A DNA stretch of 9,594 bases from DATBGE01 sp036558125 (GTDB taxonomy: Bacteria; Gemmatimonadota; Gemmatimonadetes; Gemmatimonadales; GWC2-71-9), in assembly GCA_036558125.1 (NCBI GenBank), contig DATBGE010000003.1:1-9594 (forward strand), written 5' to 3'. This document shows positions 7,309 to 9,594 of the stretch, piece after piece. A program made the position numbers and the translations under genes. How positions within the stretch are numbered: the stretch's first letter is position 1; each line of letters begins with the position of its first letter. A model generated the notes under the pieces. It saw only the letters and a program-made list of their open reading frames with translations, ran no database searches and was not told where the DNA came from.

Positions 7309-7406
7309 GGGAGACGGGAGACGGAAGACGGGAGACGGGAAAAGCAAGAGTCTGAGAGGTGAGGAATCAAAAGTTGTCCCGTCTCCCGTCTTCCTTCTTC
7401 CGTCTA
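7309..7406. repeat. Inverted tandem-repeat element C (7-nt unit GGGAGAC / GTCTCCC)
   Basis: The left arm (7309-7340) has four GGGAGAC units plus GGGA. The third unit is the variant GGAAGAC. The right arm (7377-7406) is the reverse complement in the same order: TCCC, GTCTCCC, the variant GTCTTCC, then the degraded TTCTTCC and GTCT. Bases 7323-7340 and 7377-7394 are perfect 18-bp inverted repeats that include the variant unit in both arms. The core (7341-7376) is 36 nt of unique purine-rich sequence. The element takes up about 70% of the 142-nt gap between two divergent genes and ends 10 nt before the uvrA start. Confidence 0.9.
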
Positions 7407-7416
7407 CTATTAGGAC

Positions 7417-9594
7417 ATGCCCGATCCGGTCATTCGCATCGTTAACGCCCGGCAACACAACCTCCGTGGACTCACGGTGGACTTGCCGCGGCGGCGACTC
7501 ATCGTCGTCACCGGGCCATCGGGTTCGGGCAAGAGTTCGCTGGCATTCGACACGCTCTACGCCGAGGGCCAGCGGCGGTATATCGAATCGCTTTCGACCT
7601 ACGCCAAGCAGTTCCTCGAGCGCATGCCCAAGCCGCTGGTGGATCGCCTGGAAGGATTGGCGCCTGCGGTGGCGATCGAGCAGCGCAACCCGACGGTTTC
7701 CAGCCGTTCAACGGTAGGTACCGCGACCGAGATCTACGACTACCTGCGCCTCCTCTGGGCCCGAGTAGGCCACCAGCACTGCCGGAAGTGCGGCGCGCCC
7801 GTCCGCCGGGACACGCCGCAGTCGGCCACCGAGGAGACGCTGAGCCGGATCACCGGCCCAGTGCAGGTCACGTTTCCGCTTCCCGAATCGGCCCGGCACA
7901 GTCACCCGGCCATCGTCGAGAACCTCCGCGCGTTGGGCTTTGTACGTCTCCTGGGTGACGGAGTCGAGTATCACCTCGACGCGCTGCCGCCGACGGTTGA
8001 CCTGACCCAATGCGCCGAGCTGCTGATCGTGGTGGATCGCCTGATGCTGCAGGGGCCCGGGGAGGAAACTGCACCAGCATCGCACTCCCGGCTTACCAGC
8101 GCGATCGAAACCGCTTTCACCGAGGGCGAAGGCATCGCGCTGATCCTGCATCGGGATGGCCGGCTTCGCTTCACCGAGCACCCCGCGTGCAGCCGCTGTG
8201 ACACGCCGGCCGCCACGGTCACCCCGGCGCTCTTCTCCTTCAATAATCCACGAGGCGCCTGCGGCGGCTGCAACGGCTTCGGCGCCGTGCTGGAGTACGA
8301 CGAATCACTGATCGTTCCGGATCCATCGCTCAGCTTGATCCAAGGCGCGATTAATCCCTGGACCAAGCCGCGCTACGAGACTCGGCGCCGCCTCCTCGTC
8401 AATACCGCCCGTTCCCTGGGCATCGACCCCGACAAACCCTGGCGTTCGCTCAAGCCGAATCAGAAACGCGAGTTGCTGTACGGAAAGCAGGGCCGGTATA
8501 TCGGGATCTTCCCCTTCCTCAAGGGTCTCGAGCAGAAGCGCTACAAGCAGTACATCCGGGTCTTCCTCCGCCAATACCAGCTGGCCCACACCTGCCCGGT
8601 ATGTCGCGGCAGCCGGCTCAACGAGCAGGCGCTCAGCGTCCAACTCAACGGCGCCGAAATTTCCAGCGTCAGCGCCAAGTCGGTGGATGAGCTGGCGATT
8701 TGGCTCGAAGCCCTGCCGCTCTCCGATTTCGAGCGAGAGATCGCTCACCTGATCCTCGATCAGCTGCAGCGACGTATCGGTTATCTGCGGGATGTGGGGC
8801 TCGGCTACCTGACGCTCGATCGTCTCACCCGGACGCTCTCGGGCGGCGAGGCGCAACGGATTGCACTCGCGAACGCGCTGGGGTCCAACCTGGTGGACGC
8901 GCTCTACGTCCTGGATGAACCGTCTATCGGCCTGCATCCGCGAGACATCGACCGGCTGTTGGGACTCCTGCAGCGGCTCCGAGATGCCGGCAACACCGTC
9001 ATCGTGGTTGAGCACGACCCGGCCGCGATCGCCCGCGCCGATTTCATGCTCGAGCTGGGGCCTGGCGCAGGCGAGAACGGTGGAAGGCTGGTTTACGCGG
9101 GACCGCCGGCGGGGGCCACGGACACGCTGACCGGTCAGTACCTCTCAGGCCAGAAGCGGATCGGGGTTCCCAGCGCGCGACGCTCACTCGGTTCCTGGCT
9201 CCGGGTCCGCGGGGCCACCCTTCATAACCTGAAGGGCGTAGACGTGGACATTCCGCTCGGGACGCTGACCGCCGTGACCGGCGTGTCCGGCTCGGGCAAG
9301 AGCACCTTGGTCCACGACGTGTTGTACCGGCAATTGGAAGGACGGCTCCAGGGCGGGCATTCAGCAAAGGCGCACCTCGGTGAGCCGGTCGGCGCCGTGG
9401 AGTCGTTCAAGGGGTGGGAGCTGCTGGATGACGTGTTGCTGATCGACCAGTCGCCCATCGGCCGCACGCCGCGATCCAACCCGGTCACTTACATCAGGGC
9501 ATTCGACGAGATCCGGGAGCTCTTCGCCGCGCAGCCCGAGTCCCGCATGCGAGGATACACCCCGGCAACCTTCTCCTTCAACATGCCGGGCGGG
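7417..9594 (+). CDS. uvrA: Excinuclease ABC subunit A (UvrA), 3' end outside window
   Basis: An uninterrupted frame of 726 codons starts at ATG 7417 and runs off the right edge. UvrA is the dimeric ATPase that finds DNA damage and loads UvrB in nucleotide excision repair. Visible features are Walker A GPSGSGKSS (33-41), a UvrB-binding region (about 120-250), the first zinc module with Cys258, Cys261, Cys282 and Cys285, an insertion domain with CPVC (393-397), signature LSGGEAQR (474-481), Walker B LYVLDEPSIGLH (496-507, Glu501), His533, the second Walker A GVSGSGKST (622-630), and DQSPIGRTPRSNP (677-689). The sequence stops at FSFNMPGG, just before the expected second zinc finger and second signature, so roughly 200 residues are missing. 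The insertion region (IGIFPFLKGLEQKRYKQYI, 362-380) differs from E. coli UvrA and may mark a paralogous UvrA class. An in-frame TAG at 7411-7413 fixes the start. AGGA at 7412-7415 is too close to the ATG to act as a normal Shine-Dalgarno. Confidence 0.95.
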   Translation, partial: MPDPVIRIVNARQHNLRGLTVDLPRRRLIVVTGPSGSGKSSLAFDTLYAEGQRRYIESLSTYAKQFLERMPKPLVDRLEGLAPAVAIEQRNPTVSSRSTVGTATEIYDYLRLLWARVGHQHCRKCGAPVRRDTPQSATEETLSRITGPVQVTFPLPESARHSHPAIVENLRALGFVRLLGDGVEYHLDALPPTVDLTQCAELLIVVDRLMLQGPGEETAPASHSRLTSAIETAFTEGEGIALILHRDGRLRFTEHPACSRCDTPAATVTPALFSFNNPRGACGGCNGFGAVLEYDESLIVPDPSLSLIQGAINPWTKPRYETRRRLLVNTARSLGIDPDKPWRSLKPNQKRELLYGKQGRYIGIFPFLKGLEQKRYKQYIRVFLRQYQLAHTCPVCRGSRLNEQALSVQLNGAEISSVSAKSVDELAIWLEALPLSDFEREIAHLILDQLQRRIGYLRDVGLGYLTLDRLTRTLSGGEAQRIALANALGSNLVDALYVLDEPSIGLHPRDIDRLLGLLQRLRDAGNTVIVVEHDPAAIARADFMLELGPGAGENGGRLVYAGPPAGATDTLTGQYLSGQKRIGVPSARRSLGSWLRVRGATLHNLKGVDVDIPLGTLTAVTGVSGSGKSTLVHDVLYRQLEGRLQGGHSAKAHLGEPVGAVESFKGWELLDDVLLIDQSPIGRTPRSNPVTYIRAFDEIRELFAAQPESRMRGYTPATFSFNMPGG

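Noticed and set aside
6243..7355. Long open frames opposite the flippase-like and ABC exporter genes (also 5023-6186 and 3125-3565)
   Set aside because: They are antisense shadows caused by high GC and codon bias. Their translations are rich in Gly, His, Glu, Arg or Ala with no family motifs, while the minus-strand genes show complete conserved domains.
7417..9594. UvrA truncated as a pseudogene
   Set aside because: The frame is intact to the last base and motifs occur in order. The missing C-terminus is due only to the window edge.

Overview
This is a high-GC bacterial window dominated by ordinary chromosomal genes. It carries three unusual inverted repeat elements. There are no RNA genes, CRISPR arrays, transposases or phage genes. 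The gene set (GTP-dependent PEP carboxykinase, SAMHD1-like HD hydrolase, PP2C phosphatase plus FHA protein, UvrA) and the base composition suggest a free-living high-GC lineage. Gemmatimonadota is my best guess, but it is only a guess because the window has no phylogenetic marker.

Layout, left to right. Positions 1-453 (+) hold the C-terminal end of GTP-type phosphoenolpyruvate carboxykinase. Positions 552-1826 (+) encode an HD-domain phosphohydrolase. Four genes then run on the minus strand and are read from right to left: a flippase-like polytopic membrane protein (7274-6183), an ABC exporter half-transporter (6174-4276), a triple-FHA tail-anchored protein (4203-2611) and a PP2C-type phosphatase (2601-1819). 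Gaps of 8, 72 and 9 nt suggest one operon, or two transcription units divided at the 72-nt gap. The last gene overlaps the HD gene tail to tail by 8 bp. From 7417 (+) a uvrA gene, divergent from the operon, runs off the right edge after 726 codons.

The FHA and PP2C genes form a phosphothreonine signalling pair: FHA domains bind phosphothreonine proteins and PP2C removes the phosphate. No kinase gene is in view. The ABC exporter and flippase-like protein point to envelope lipid or glycolipid handling, but the substrate cannot be read from sequence.

The most notable signal is a set of three elements with one architecture and unrelated sequences. Each has two arms of about 25-35 nt built from a 7- or 8-nt tandem unit. 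The second arm is the reverse complement of the first, and a unique core of 36-43 nt lies between them. Element A (449-546, unit ATTGAAA) supplies the PEPCK stop codon and ends 5 nt before the HD start. Element B (about 4981-5085, unit CTCGGCGG) lies inside the ABC exporter gene and adds about 35 in-frame residues to a loop of the ATPase domain. Element C (7309-7406, unit GGGAGAC) fills most of the gap between uvrA and the divergent operon. The architecture suggests a shared generating or maintaining process. I cannot tell from sequence alone whether it is already described.
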